This document shows positions 46,773-56,444 of a stretch of 64,000 bases of DNA, one piece after another. The stretch lies in contig JAQEDR010000004.1 in NCBI GenBank assembly GCA_027669155.1, positions 47,139-111,138 of the forward strand, in the 5' to 3' direction. The stretch is from Peptoniphilaceae bacterium AM52-5BH (GTDB lineage: Bacteria > Bacillota > Clostridia > Tissierellales > Peptoniphilaceae). The translations under genes and the position numbers were made by a program. Under the pieces are notes generated by a model. It saw only the letters and a program-made list of their open reading frames with translations. It had not been told where the DNA came from and made no database searches. Each line of letters begins with the position of its first letter. Position 1 is the first letter of the stretch.

Positions 46773-46865
46773 AAAAAAACGGGCCTGCCTTTATGAAAGT
46801 GCCCCATCAGAGAACTTCCTATAATTCTCTGACAGGATACAGCTATCATTTTATAAACAGTCCCG
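46773..46865 (-). terminator. Large structured terminator or attenuator between prfB and trpS
   Basis: Minus-strand RNA beginning right after the prfB stop. A long outer helix joins CGGGACTG (46858-46865) to CAGGCCCG (46780-46787) and continues with TTTAT/ATAAA. It encloses a perfect 8-bp hairpin TCAGAGAA/TTCTCTGA. Seven T follow. A shorter alternative hairpin (GGGC...GCCC with CTTT/AAG inside) can form just before the T-run. Two competing folds in front of an aminoacyl-tRNA synthetase gene suggest an attenuator. It is not a T-box (no GGTGG motif), and I recognise no riboswitch. Confidence 0.6.
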
Positions 46866-46866
46866 A

Positions 46867-47971
46867 TTATTTGTCAGCAAGGTAAGCATCTATAAAGCCT
46901 TGGATGTCTCCATCCATCACACCCTCTACATTTCCCATCTCAAATCCCGTCCTGTGGTCTTTGACCATGGTATAAGGTTGGAAAACATAGGATCTGATTT
47001 GGCTGCCCCAAGCAATTTGGGAATAGCTTCCTTGTATGTCTTCGATTTTTTCTCTTTGTTCTTCTTCTTTGATCTGAACAAGCTTACTTTTCAAAAGATT
47101 CATTGCAGTCTGTCTATTTTGGATTTGGCTACGTTCTGCCTGACTTGTCGCAACAACCCCAGTTGGTATGTGGGTTATCCTTACGGCAGAGTCGGTCTTA
47201 TTAACGTGCTGACCTCCTGCTCCACTTGCCCTGTAGGTATCTATTCTTAGGTCTGACGGGTCGATATCAAGTTCGATATTCTCATCAAGCTCTGGGAATA
47301 CATCCACAGATGCAAAGGAAGTATGTCTTCTGGATTGGCTGTCGAAAGGGGAAATCCTCACAAGTCTGTGGACTCCCTTTTCTGCCTTAAGATATCCGTA
47401 AGCATAAGGACCAGTAACATGCATGGTGGCTGACTTGATTCCACCTGCTTCTTCATTGTTTAAATCTTTGATCTCATACTTAAAACCGATACTATCGAAG
47501 TATCTCTTATACATCCTAAAGAGCATATCTGCCCAGTCTGTAGCCTCAAGCCCACCTGCACCTGCATTGATTGATATATAGGCATTGTTCTTATCATATT
47601 CCCCATCAAGTTGGGTCCTAAGCTTCATCTGAGTGGCAAGCTTAGCAAGTTTTTTTAGAGAATCTTCGACTTCTTCTATCGTATCTGTCTCTTTCTCTTC
47701 GCTCATCTCCACAAGATCAAGCATATCTGTATTGTCTACTATGCCATTTTCAAGCTTTTTGTAATCGGCTAGCTCGTCTTTCTTACTTGCAAGATCCGCC
47801 ATTATCTTTTGGGCCTTATCCGAATCGTTCCAGAAATCAGGACTCGCTGATTGTTTCTCGAGTTCTTTTATCTCTTTTTCTAGGCTAGCTGGGTCAAAGA
47901 GAGTCTCCAATTAGTTTTAGTTTTTGGCTTAAATCTTCTATATCAGATCTTAATTCAAATATTTCCTTCAT
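46867..47971 (-). CDS. prfB: Peptide chain release factor 2, with programmed +1 frameshift
   Basis: Reads TGA and TAA stops. The main frame (from 47895, starting D-P-A-S-L-E) has 342 residues with the GGQ motif in SGAGGQHVNKTDS and the SPF-type recognition region. The first 25 codons are in another frame: ATG at 47971, KEIFELRSDIEDLS, then ...G-D-S-L and TGA at 47894-47896 in the context CTT TGA C with GGAGA a few bases upstream. This is the conserved RF2 autoregulatory slippery site. A +1 shift gives a 367-residue protein. The ATG comes 1 nt after the secA stop. Confidence 0.94.
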
Positions 47972-47972
47972 A

Positions 47973-50696
47973 TTATTTCTTTACATTGCCTTTTTTAGCT
48001 TCACGTTCGAGTCTTCTGCGTTCTGCTCTATTAAGACCTTCCAAGTCTTCTTCCTCTTGGTCTTCTAGGTGCTCTTCGCTAGGTTTTAGGACTTGTTTTC
48101 TTTCGATATTTTGTCTAATCTCAACGCTTAGCATGTACTTAACAGTGTCTTCTTGGATAGATCTTGTCATTTCTTCATACATATCGAAACCTTCGTTAGT
48201 GTAGGCTCTAACTGGGTCTTCTTGTCCCATAGCCCTTACACCGATTTCTTTTCTCATCTGATCCATAGCATCGATATGATCCATCCATTTTTGATCAATT
48301 ACCCTAAGTAGGATTACTCTTTCTACCTCTCTCATATTATCAGATCCGAAGGTCGCTTCCTTATCTTCGTATTTGGCAAGGGTCGCATCTGTGATGTAAT
48401 CGATTAGGTCTTGTTGGCTGTAAGAGTTGATGTTTTCGAAATGAAGGCTCTTTACAGGCATAGCAAGTCCATGTAGGTAGTTTAGTAGGGCTGTCATCTC
48501 CCAGTTTTCTGGTTTGATCTCTGGGTTGGTAAAGGTGTAAACAGCATTTGCTATTACATCTTTGATCATTGCTACTATAGTCTCTTTCATGTCTTGACCA
48601 AATAGAACTTCTCTTCTTTCGTTATATATGATAGTTCTTTGTTTGTTCATAACATCGTCGTATTGGAGGACTCTTTTTCTTGTAGCGAAGTTGTTAGCCT
48701 CAACCCTTGTTTGAGCACGTTCTACGGATTTGGATACCATCCTAGAAACTATTGGATCATTTTCGTCATAGTTGTATTTTTCAACAAACTTAGCCACTGC
48801 CTCACCACCATTAAGTCTTATTAGGTCATCTTCAAGTGAGATAAAGAATCTTGACTTACCTGGGTCTCCTTGACGTCCTGAACGACCTCTAAGCTGATTG
48901 TCTATACGACGAGACTCGTGTCTTTCTGAGCCTATGATATAAAGTCCGCCTACTTCCTTAACTTTCTCAGCTTCAGCCTTGATCTCAGGTCTGTAGATAT
49001 CCTTGTAGTGTCTATATTTCTTTCTTGCATCTAGGACTGATTGGTCGGTAGTTTCAGCAAATGAATCTACTTGCTCAAGTACATCCTCTGCCACGCCCTC
49101 TCTTTTTAGCTTAGTCATAGCCATATGGTCTACGTTACCACCGAGCATAATATCTGTACCACGTCCTGCCATGTTGGTTGCGATAGTTACTTGGTTTAGT
49201 CTACCTGCTTGGGCAACAATATCAGCTTCTCTCTCGTGGTTTTTCGCATTGAGGACTGTATGAGAAATACCTGCCTTTCTTAGGGCATTGGACAATCTCT
49301 CACTTGCTTCGATTGAGATAGTACCTACTAGGATTGGTTGGCCTGTAGCGTGTACCTTATTGATCTCATCGATAATTGCGTTAAACTTACCACGTTCGTT
49401 GATATATACATAGTCTACATCATCTTGTCTTTGAACAGGTCTGTTGGTTGGGATTTCAACAACATCAAGCTTATAAATTTCGCTAAACTCGTCTTCTTCT
49501 GTCATAGCAGTACCAGTCATACCAGATAGCTTGTCATACATTCTAAAGTAGTTTTGGAAGGTAATTGTAGCAAGTGTCTTACTTTCTGCCTTAACCTCAA
49601 CTCCTTCTTTAGCCTCTATAGCTTGGTGAAGACCATCTGAGAATCTCCTACCTTGCATAATACGACCAGTAAACTCATCTACAATTTCAACCTCGCCGTG
49701 ATTTACTACATAGTCGATATCTCTAGTCATAGTTGTGTTTGCCTTTAGGGCGTTGTTGATATAGTGGGCAAGCTCGATATTATCAGTATCAGATAAGTTT
49801 TCTATACCAAAGAACTTCTCTGCCTTAGCAGTACCCTTTTCTGTAAGGTTGGAAGATTTTCTCTTCTCATCTACTAGGAAGTCAACATCTTCAACCTTAA
49901 ACTCCCTGTCGAATGGGTCGATATCCGCATCTTCATTAGGATCTAGGATTCTTCCTTCTAGAGTTTGGATAAACTCATTAGCCTTAACATAAGTATCTGT
50001 AGACTCATCTCCTTGGCCAGAAATAATAAGTGGAGTTCTAGCCTCATCGATTAAGATTGAGTCGACCTCGTCTACTATAGCATAGTGAAGGTCTCTTTGA
50101 ACCATGTCGTCCTTGTAGATTACCATGTTATCTCTTAGGTAGTCGAAACCAAATTGGTTGTTGGTTCCGTAAGTGATGTCTGCAAGGTAATTCTTTCTTC
50201 TTTCAGAATTTGTAAGACCATAAACAATACATCCTACAGTAAGACCGAGGAAGGTATGTACCTTACCCATCCACTCTTGGTCACGCTTAGCTAGGTAGTC
50301 GTTTACAGTAACTACATGGACTCCCCTACCAGTTAGGGCATTAAGATAAGAAGGAAGGGTTGCAACAAGTGTCTTACCTTCACCCGTTCTCATCTCTGCG
50401 ATTTGTCCGTTGTGAAGAACAATACCACCGAGTAGTTGGACAGGATAGTGCTTCATTCCAAGAACTCTAGAACTTGCTTCTCTAACAACAGCAAATGCCT
50501 CAACCAAAAGGTCATCAACAGTCTCGCCTTGGCTTAGTCTTTGCTTAAATTCACTAGTTTTGTTTTGTAATTGTACATCTGTCAGTTTTTGCATTGATTC
50601 ATCTAGGGCAAGAATTTGATCGACAAGTTTCATATTTTGATCAATTTCTTTTTGGCTAAATGACTTAAAAAAATTAAATAATGCCAAATTATTCAC
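47973..50696 (-). CDS. secA: Preprotein translocase ATPase SecA
   Basis: A 907-residue motor of Sec export. Walker A is in MRTGEGKTLVATLPS and Walker B/DEAD is in VDEVDSILIDEARTPLIIS. The preprotein cross-linking domain, helicase motif VI (QLRGRSGRQGDPG) and helical scaffold are complete. The C-terminal zinc-binding motif CxCGSGKKxK is absent; the protein ends in an acidic then basic tail (LNRAERRRLEREAKKG). prfB follows after 1 nt. The preceding conserved partner hpf is separated from it here by a 1.6-kb repeat array. Confidence 0.96.
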   Translation of the reverse strand: MNNLALFNFFKSFSQKEIDQNMKLVDQILALDESMQKLTDVQLQNKTSEFKQRLSQGETVDDLLVEAFAVVREASSRVLGMKHYPVQLLGGIVLHNGQIAEMRTGEGKTLVATLPSYLNALTGRGVHVVTVNDYLAKRDQEWMGKVHTFLGLTVGCIVYGLTNSERRKNYLADITYGTNNQFGFDYLRDNMVIYKDDMVQRDLHYAIVDEVDSILIDEARTPLIISGQGDESTDTYVKANEFIQTLEGRILDPNEDADIDPFDREFKVEDVDFLVDEKRKSSNLTEKGTAKAEKFFGIENLSDTDNIELAHYINNALKANTTMTRDIDYVVNHGEVEIVDEFTGRIMQGRRFSDGLHQAIEAKEGVEVKAESKTLATITFQNYFRMYDKLSGMTGTAMTEEDEFSEIYKLDVVEIPTNRPVQRQDDVDYVYINERGKFNAIIDEINKVHATGQPILVGTISIEASERLSNALRKAGISHTVLNAKNHEREADIVAQAGRLNQVTIATNMAGRGTDIMLGGNVDHMAMTKLKREGVAEDVLEQVDSFAETTDQSVLDARKKYRHYKDIYRPEIKAEAEKVKEVGGLYIIGSERHESRRIDNQLRGRSGRQGDPGKSRFFISLEDDLIRLNGGEAVAKFVEKYNYDENDPIVSRMVSKSVERAQTRVEANNFATRKRVLQYDDVMNKQRTIIYNERREVLFGQDMKETIVAMIKDVIANAVYTFTNPEIKPENWEMTALLNYLHGLAMPVKSLHFENINSYSQQDLIDYITDATLAKYEDKEATFGSDNMREVERVILLRVIDQKWMDHIDAMDQMRKEIGVRAMGQEDPVRAYTNEGFDMYEEMTRSIQEDTVKYMLSVEIRQNIERKQVLKPSEEHLEDQEEEDLEGLNRAERRRLEREAKKGNVKK

Positions 50697-50919
50697 TCTC
50701 CAATTCTTCTATGAAAGCAAATTAAATAGCTTCCTATAGGTTTTTCTATATCTTAAAGCATAAATGTGATTTATCAAATGTTTACACTTCAAATATTCGC
50801 TCCTATTACTATACCAGTTAATTTCGATAAAAAAATATTTCTTTGACATTTTTCACAAAATTTAAATACATTATTATTTATAAGGAAATTAGAGCTGGAA
50901 AAAGATAAAAAAATAAAAG

Positions 50920-52190
50920 CTCTCTCGACTACGCTCGACGGTAGGCAAATTAAATAGATCTCTCGGCTTACGCTCGAGACTAGGGGTAAGAAAACGAAGT
51001 TTTCTAAAAATTATTAGAACGTCATTCGGCGTTCTTTTGACCTTTGTTTCTAAGAAACAAAAGTCACCACACTATTTGTCTTTCAGACAAACAGTGGCCC
51101 AACAGGAAGGCAACCTTATTTCGACTGAACGAAGTGAATGGAGAAATCTCATTCAGTAAACTAAATTTTCAGATGATAGTATTTACTTTAAAAAAGGGTA
51201 AATCACACATTTACGCCATCTCGACAGAGCGTAGCGACGAGAGATCTACAGTCTACGATGACATGTAGATATAAAAGTTCAAGTTATCTACGCAAATACC
51301 TAAATAGAAAAATCACCGTACAAAAATGTCCCAAAGTTCCGTAGACCTCTCGTCGCTTCCCGTGGAAGCTCTGTCGAGGTGGCGTAGTAAGGAAAATTTT
51401 TAATAAAAAATACAAAATTTAGTTAGAGATCTCTCGACTATGCTCGAGATGAGGGGTAAGAAAACGAAGTTTTCTCTCCTCTTCCCTTATTTCGACTGAA
51501 CGTAGTGAATGGAGAAATCTGATGGTATCATCAATGAATAAATAAGATAGTGTATAATTGAGATTAAGCAAAAATAACATTTACTCCATCTCGAACGAAG
51601 TGAGAGATCTACAGACTGTGATGACATGTAAATACAAAAGTTTAATCTATCTATGCAAATACCTAAATAACTAAATCTCCAATCAAACACATCCCAAGGT
51701 TCTGTATACCTCTCGTCGCTTCCCCGTGGAAGCTCTGTCGACGGTAGTTTGCGGGCTTAGTAATAAGCCTGTCCGGCTCTAGGAGCACTTCGCCTCGCAA
51801 AGCCTCGATTAAGGAATTTCATCAGTTCGTTCACTCACTGTGACAATTCCATTAGAGGTGGCAGTTAAGGTATTTTTTAATAAAAAATATAGATTATAGT
51901 AAGAGATGTCTCGACTACGCTCGACATAAGGGGAAGAAAAAGAAGTTTTCTCTCCTTCTCCCTTACCTCGAAAGTAAGCCCGTCCGGCTAGGGGAGGACT
52001 GGAGAGGTCTCATGTGTTATATTAGAAGTGCAAATAATTAAAAACTTTGAATTATAGTAATTCTCACAATTACCGCCATCTCGAGCTTGTCGAGAGATCT
52101 ACAGTTTATGATGACATGTAAATAATATAGATTATTTTAGCTACAAAATCCAAAGAGATGTCTCGACTACGCTCGATATAAGGGCCGGGA
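50920..52190 (+). repeat. Modular palindromic repeat array R3
   Basis: The largest array, between secA and hpf. A left arms (50921-50945, 50958-50990); module C (51005-51117); A right arm (51117-51150); complete B (51220-51385); complete A (51425-51525); B (51585-51730) whose right arm runs into module D (51733-51865, with E inside); complete A with E in its right arm (51902-52015); B core (52075-52155); A left arm (52153-52185). A TTGACA with a weak -10 (TACATT) at 50844 points into the array. No gene is seen. Confidence 0.9.
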
Positions 52191-52249
52191 GAATATACGC
52201 TTGAGGTAGAGGTGGGTAGAGAAGCTAAATATCTCCAAAAAATTTCCTC

Positions 52250-52276
52250 AAAAAAGAAGGCCCCTAGGGACCTTCC
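52250..52276 (-). terminator. Terminator of hpf
   Basis: GAAGGTCCC / GGGGCCTTC hairpin (one mismatch) on the minus strand, followed by six T. Confidence 0.82.
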
Positions 52277-52321
52277 TTCTATCTATATGAGGTTTTATAA
52301 TGTATAAGTTATCTCCTATAT

Positions 52322-52861
52322 TTATTTAAGTCTAGGAATAATTTGTCCGTAGTCGCCTTTTCTTCTCTTGTATACTACTCTTACGTCAGCATCTTCTGCG
52401 TCTAGGTATACGAAGAAGTTGTGTCCTAGGAGCTCCATTTGTAGGATTGCTTCCTCGGCGGACATTGGCTTAACGTGGATTTCCTTTACTCTTTTGATAT
52501 TTATCTTGTCATCGTTTTCCTCTTCTTCATAAGGCTCGAAGCTTTCGAACTTGATGCTCTCCCCGCTTTGTCTGTCTCTCATAAGTTTTGTCTTATTCTT
52601 CCTTACTTGGCGGAGCAGACCATCTATATTTCTATCGATTGCTGTTGGATAAGTCTCATCACTGGTTTCAGATCTTAGGATTCTACCATTGTCGAGAAAG
52701 GCTGTAGTTTCAACTACGAATTCATTTCCTTCTTTGGCAAACCTAACATCCATTTCTTGTTGATCATGGAAGTATTTATCTAGCCTATCAAATTTCTTTA
52801 TAGATTCATTTCTGATATCTTCTGTTAGTGTAAAATTCTTGGCTATTAAATTTAATTTCAT
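52322..52861 (-). CDS. hpf: Long-form ribosome hibernation promoting factor
   Basis: A 179-residue protein. The N-terminal RaiA/HPF domain (1-100) binds the 30S decoding site; the C-terminal domain (about 122-179, IHVKPMSAEEAILQMELLGHNFFVYLDAE...) pairs two 70S ribosomes into 100S dimers. AGGAGGGTATT precedes the ATG. Its usual order hpf-secA-prfB is kept. Confidence 0.94.
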   Translation of the reverse strand: MKLNLIAKNFTLTEDIRNESIKKFDRLDKYFHDQQEMDVRFAKEGNEFVVETTAFLDNGRILRSETSDETYPTAIDRNIDGLLRQVRKNKTKLMRDRQSGESIKFESFEPYEEEENDDKINIKRVKEIHVKPMSAEEAILQMELLGHNFFVYLDAEDADVRVVYKRRKGDYGQIIPRLK

Positions 52862-52996
52862 AATACCCTCCTATTGTCTTTTTATTATTTTACCCAAATT
52901 TATAATTAATAAACGTTTTCTTAAGATTCGTTAACTTATTTTTTTCTTTCCCCAGCTTAATATTATAATAAAAGTGTCTCAATATTTTTAATAAAG

Positions 52997-53002
52997 TATA
53001 AT
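52997..53002 (+). promoter_or_regulatory. -10 box of the S9 peptidase operon
   Basis: Perfect TATAAT 26 nt before the start codon, with AAAGGAGT between. The -35 is not recognisable. Confidence 0.4.
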
Positions 53003-53028
53003 AAAGAAAGATATATAAAGGAGTAACT

Positions 53029-54957
53029 ATGAAAGATACAAAATTAAGAGATATCTTGGACTATGAATTCTTATCAAGTCTTGATATTTCAAATGATTAT
53101 AGAAAGATTTCCTACACGAAGACAAAAGGAAATTATAAGGAAAACAAATACGACAGCAATCTATGGATTTATGACACAGAAACTTGCGAGAACTATCAGA
53201 TTACAGATGATAAGAAGGCTACAATTTCTGCCTTCAACAAGGATTCTAATCTAGTTTACAAGAAAGAATCCACAGATGAGGCTGATATTTTCTATGTCAA
53301 AGACGGTACAGGTCTAGGCCATGAGTACTTCTCTATTGACAAGGATGTCGAGATGATTAAGCATCTTCATGATGACCTCTTCCTCCTTAAGGCTAAGGAT
53401 AAAATAAGCAAGGATGAAAAGGAGAATGATAAGGAAAACTCTTACTTTAAGGAAATCGACAAGCTTCCTTTCTACCTAAATGGCCTCGGCTTTATCAAAG
53501 ATAGGGACTCTGCCCTATATTTTTATGATGCTTCAAAAGATAGTCTTGAACTTATCAAAGACCTTAAAACAGAAGATAATCTCAGCTTTGTCGATATCAA
53601 CAAAGATTCTAGCAAAATCCTCCTTCTCAGGGGAAATTACACAGATAATTCTGTAATGGAGCTTAAGGAAGACCTCCTCCTTCTTGATACAAAATCAGGT
53701 GAAATCACCCTCTTAATAGAAAATGAATTCTCCTATTATACTGCAAGATTTATCGAAGATAAGATAATCTTTGTGGCGACAGATATGAAAAAAGGTGGGG
53801 TAAATGAAGATTGTTTTATCTATTCAGCTAACTTTGAAGGAAAATATGAGAAGATCAGCCCAGACGATTTCGATATGGCCTTCGGTAATTCCATAGGCAC
53901 TGATGCGAGATTCGGCTCTTCAAGGACTTTCGCTGTAAAGGATGACAGGCTATATTTCGTCGTAACCGACTATGAAAAGTCAAAACTCTTATCTATTAGT
54001 CTTGATGGAGAAATTAGAGAAGAAATCCCAGAAGGAGTAGAAGACTTCGTCCTAGCAGATGATGATATCTTCTATCTTGCAATGGGTCCTGATACCCTAG
54101 CAGAGCTTAAGAAAAATTCTACAGGCAAAACCCTTATAGAAAATAAGGTGCCAACTGAAGTCCACCCAATTGAGACCTTTGACTTCATATCAAATGGCGA
54201 TGAGCTTACTGGCTACGTCCTCCTTCCAAAAGATTTCGATAAAAATAAGAAATATCCAACCCTTCTTTCTGTCCATGGAGGACCAAAGACAGAGTTTTCT
54301 GATGTCTTCCACCACGAGCACCAAATGTTTGCATCAGCAGGCTACATGGTAATATACACCAACCCACACGGTTCAAGTGGTCGAGGAGTCAAGTTCTCTG
54401 ATATCCGTGGCAGATACGGAGATATCGACTACGATGACCTCATGACCTTTACCGACCTTGCCATAGAAAAATACCCGCAAATCGATACAGAAAAAATGGG
54501 AGTCTATGGAGGAAGTTATGGTGGCTTTATGACAAATTGGACTATCGGCCACACCGACCGTTTCGCTGCAGCTTGTGCCCAAAGATCAATTTCAAACTGG
54601 ACAAGCTTTTATGGAGTATCAGATATCGGCTACTACTTCGCTCCTGACCAAACAGCAAGCGATATGTGGGATAGTCTTGACAAAATGTGGGACCAATCTC
54701 CAATCAAATACGCCCCAAATGTCACAACTCCAACCTTATTCATCCACTCTGATGAAGACTATAGATGTCCACTAGAGCAGGGCTTACAAATGTATACAAG
54801 AATTAAGGAAAATAGCACAGATACCAAGATGTATATCTTCCATGGCGAAAACCACGAACTATCTCGATCTGGAAAACCAAAGGGCAGGATCAAGAGACTA
54901 AGAGCGATAAAAGAGTGGTTTGACAAGTATCTCAAAGATGAGTCAAAACAAGCCTAA
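53029..54957 (+). CDS. S9 family peptidase (acylaminoacyl/dipeptidyl peptidase type)
   Basis: A 642-residue serine peptidase. An N-terminal beta-propeller (about 1-380) controls access; the C-terminal alpha/beta-hydrolase domain has S496 in GGSYGGFMTNW, an Asp in HSDEDYRCPLEQG (575-577) and H609 in HGENHELSRSG. No signal peptide, so it works on peptides in the cytoplasm, in keeping with a peptide- and amino-acid-based metabolism. It starts an operon with yihY/brkB and the cyclo-ligase gene. Confidence 0.92.
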   Translation: MKDTKLRDILDYEFLSSLDISNDYRKISYTKTKGNYKENKYDSNLWIYDTETCENYQITDDKKATISAFNKDSNLVYKKESTDEADIFYVKDGTGLGHEYFSIDKDVEMIKHLHDDLFLLKAKDKISKDEKENDKENSYFKEIDKLPFYLNGLGFIKDRDSALYFYDASKDSLELIKDLKTEDNLSFVDINKDSSKILLLRGNYTDNSVMELKEDLLLLDTKSGEITLLIENEFSYYTARFIEDKIIFVATDMKKGGVNEDCFIYSANFEGKYEKISPDDFDMAFGNSIGTDARFGSSRTFAVKDDRLYFVVTDYEKSKLLSISLDGEIREEIPEGVEDFVLADDDIFYLAMGPDTLAELKKNSTGKTLIENKVPTEVHPIETFDFISNGDELTGYVLLPKDFDKNKKYPTLLSVHGGPKTEFSDVFHHEHQMFASAGYMVIYTNPHGSSGRGVKFSDIRGRYGDIDYDDLMTFTDLAIEKYPQIDTEKMGVYGGSYGGFMTNWTIGHTDRFAAACAQRSISNWTSFYGVSDIGYYFAPDQTASDMWDSLDKMWDQSPIKYAPNVTTPTLFIHSDEDYRCPLEQGLQMYTRIKENSTDTKMYIFHGENHELSRSGKPKGRIKRLRAIKEWFDKYLKDESKQA

Positions 54958-55912
54958 GACAAAGAACTTTTTACTGAATCTAATAAACAGGGTAGCAAAT
55001 CATGACATCATGACCTACTCTGCAGGACTATCCTTCTACCTCCTACAAGCATCCATACCACTTATGATGGTTCTCGTAAGTGTACTGTCCTACTTTATAT
55101 CAGGTAGAGAGGATATCATATATAGATTTTTGGACTTTTTACCGAATACTACAATAGAGCTGATAGCGGAGGTGATAGATATTCTACTTATTTCCTCCCA
55201 ATCTCCAACAGTCACAACCTTGACGGTTATTTTTGCCTTATGGTCTGCGACAAGTGGTATCAACAAGCTAATAAATGCGATAAATCACGCCTACGGGCTC
55301 CACAAACAAAAACAAGCTATCAAACAAAGACTCATGAGCGTAATCTTTACCCTCATTTTCATAAGTTTGATAGTCTTTATGTTGATATTTCAAATCTATG
55401 GTACAAGCATAATAAATATCTTCAATGCCCAAATCATAGAGAAAATCACCGTACATTTTAACACAAATATCCAAAAGGCCCTGGATATGATATCATCGCC
55501 TTTATTTAAGCTAATAGCCTTCCTACTTCCCTTCCTCATAATGGCAATAGCTGTCGGAGTATTCTACAGATACTCCCCTTCCAACGCCAACAACAGGATA
55601 AGCGTCAAGGAAGCCTTCTGTGGAGGATTATTCGCAACAGTCGCCATATTTATAGCAAGCTTTATCTATTCCTACTTCGTAAACAACTTCTCCAACCAGT
55701 CCCTTGTCTACGGAGCACTTGCAGGAATCCTTGCCCTCTTCATCTGGCTACTAATGGTATCAACCATCCTAATCCTAGGAGCAGAATGTATAGCGGCCTA
55801 CAGAGAAGGTTACAAGGAAGACTATTTTGACAAAAACACTATGACAAAAGAGAAATCTTCCCTTAAGGATAAAGTAATCAAATTGATAAGGAAAAAGAAC
55901 AATGAAAAATGA
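54938..55912 (+). CDS. YihY/virulence factor BrkB family membrane protein
   Basis: About 324 residues with six membrane helices and the family's AGLSFYLLQASIPLMM and GALAGILALFIWLLMVSTILILGAE signatures. Earlier annotation as RNase BN is known to be wrong for this family; the function is not established. The ATG at 54938 or a TTG at 54920 could be the start; neither has a good ribosome binding site, and both lie inside the peptidase gene, so translation is probably coupled. Confidence 0.88.
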   Translation: MSQNKPKTKNFLLNLINRVANHDIMTYSAGLSFYLLQASIPLMMVLVSVLSYFISGREDIIYRFLDFLPNTTIELIAEVIDILLISSQSPTVTTLTVIFALWSATSGINKLINAINHAYGLHKQKQAIKQRLMSVIFTLIFISLIVFMLIFQIYGTSIINIFNAQIIEKITVHFNTNIQKALDMISSPLFKLIAFLLPFLIMAIAVGVFYRYSPSNANNRISVKEAFCGGLFATVAIFIASFIYSYFVNNFSNQSLVYGALAGILALFIWLLMVSTILILGAECIAAYREGYKEDYFDKNTMTKEKSSLKDKVIKLIRKKNNEK

Positions 55913-56435
55913 AATGCGAAGATTCTTCCTAAACCTCCGTCGTGAGATGGGTAAGGAAAGAATCGAAGAATATTCAGATAAAATCTATGAAAATCTAATA
56001 AAAACAGACCTCTACGAGAATGCAAGTACAATCTTTGTCTATGTATCGATGGAAAAGGAAATAAACACTGAAAGAATAATCCGAAAAGCCCAAGAAGACG
56101 GCAAGGACGTATACGTTCCCTTCATAGAAGAAAAAGAAATGAAGGCAAAAAAACTAGAAAAATACGAAGACCTGGTAGAAGGAGAATTCAAAATAAAAAC
56201 CACAAGCTCAGATATCTCAATAGAAAACCCAGACTTGACCCTAGTACCTGGACTAACTTTCGACAAAAATAAAAACAGAATAGGTTACGGAGGAGGCTAC
56301 TACGATAAGTTCCTGGCAAAAACCGAAACAACAAGCCTAGGTCTATTCGCGAGTCCCTTCGAATCAATAGAAATCCCAACAGATGAATACGACATAGCCC
56401 TGGACTATATACTTACAGAAGAAGGTTTGTTCTGA
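55902..56435 (+). CDS. 5-formyltetrahydrofolate cyclo-ligase
   Basis: A 177-residue YgfA/MTHFS-family protein that converts 5-formyl-THF to 5,10-methenyl-THF using ATP. The phosphate-binding motif is in LVPGLTFDKNKNRIGYGGGYYDKFL. Normal length. It overlaps the BrkB gene by 11 nt and ends the operon. Confidence 0.92.
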   Translation: MKNEMRRFFLNLRREMGKERIEEYSDKIYENLIKTDLYENASTIFVYVSMEKEINTERIIRKAQEDGKDVYVPFIEEKEMKAKKLEKYEDLVEGEFKIKTTSSDISIENPDLTLVPGLTFDKNKNRIGYGGGYYDKFLAKTETTSLGLFASPFESIEIPTDEYDIALDYILTEEGLF

Positions 56436-56444
56436 GAAAGATAT

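Noticed and set aside
46773..46865. T-box leader for trpS
   Set aside because: No GGTGG-type T-box sequence, no specifier loop and too short for stem I.
51044..51268. ORF in module C (MFLRNKSHHTICLSDKQW type), with a relative at 62551-62790
   Set aside because: Coding-looking only because the same repeat gives the same translation. Start and frame differ between copies, there is no ribosome binding site, and the hairpin pairing explains the conservation.
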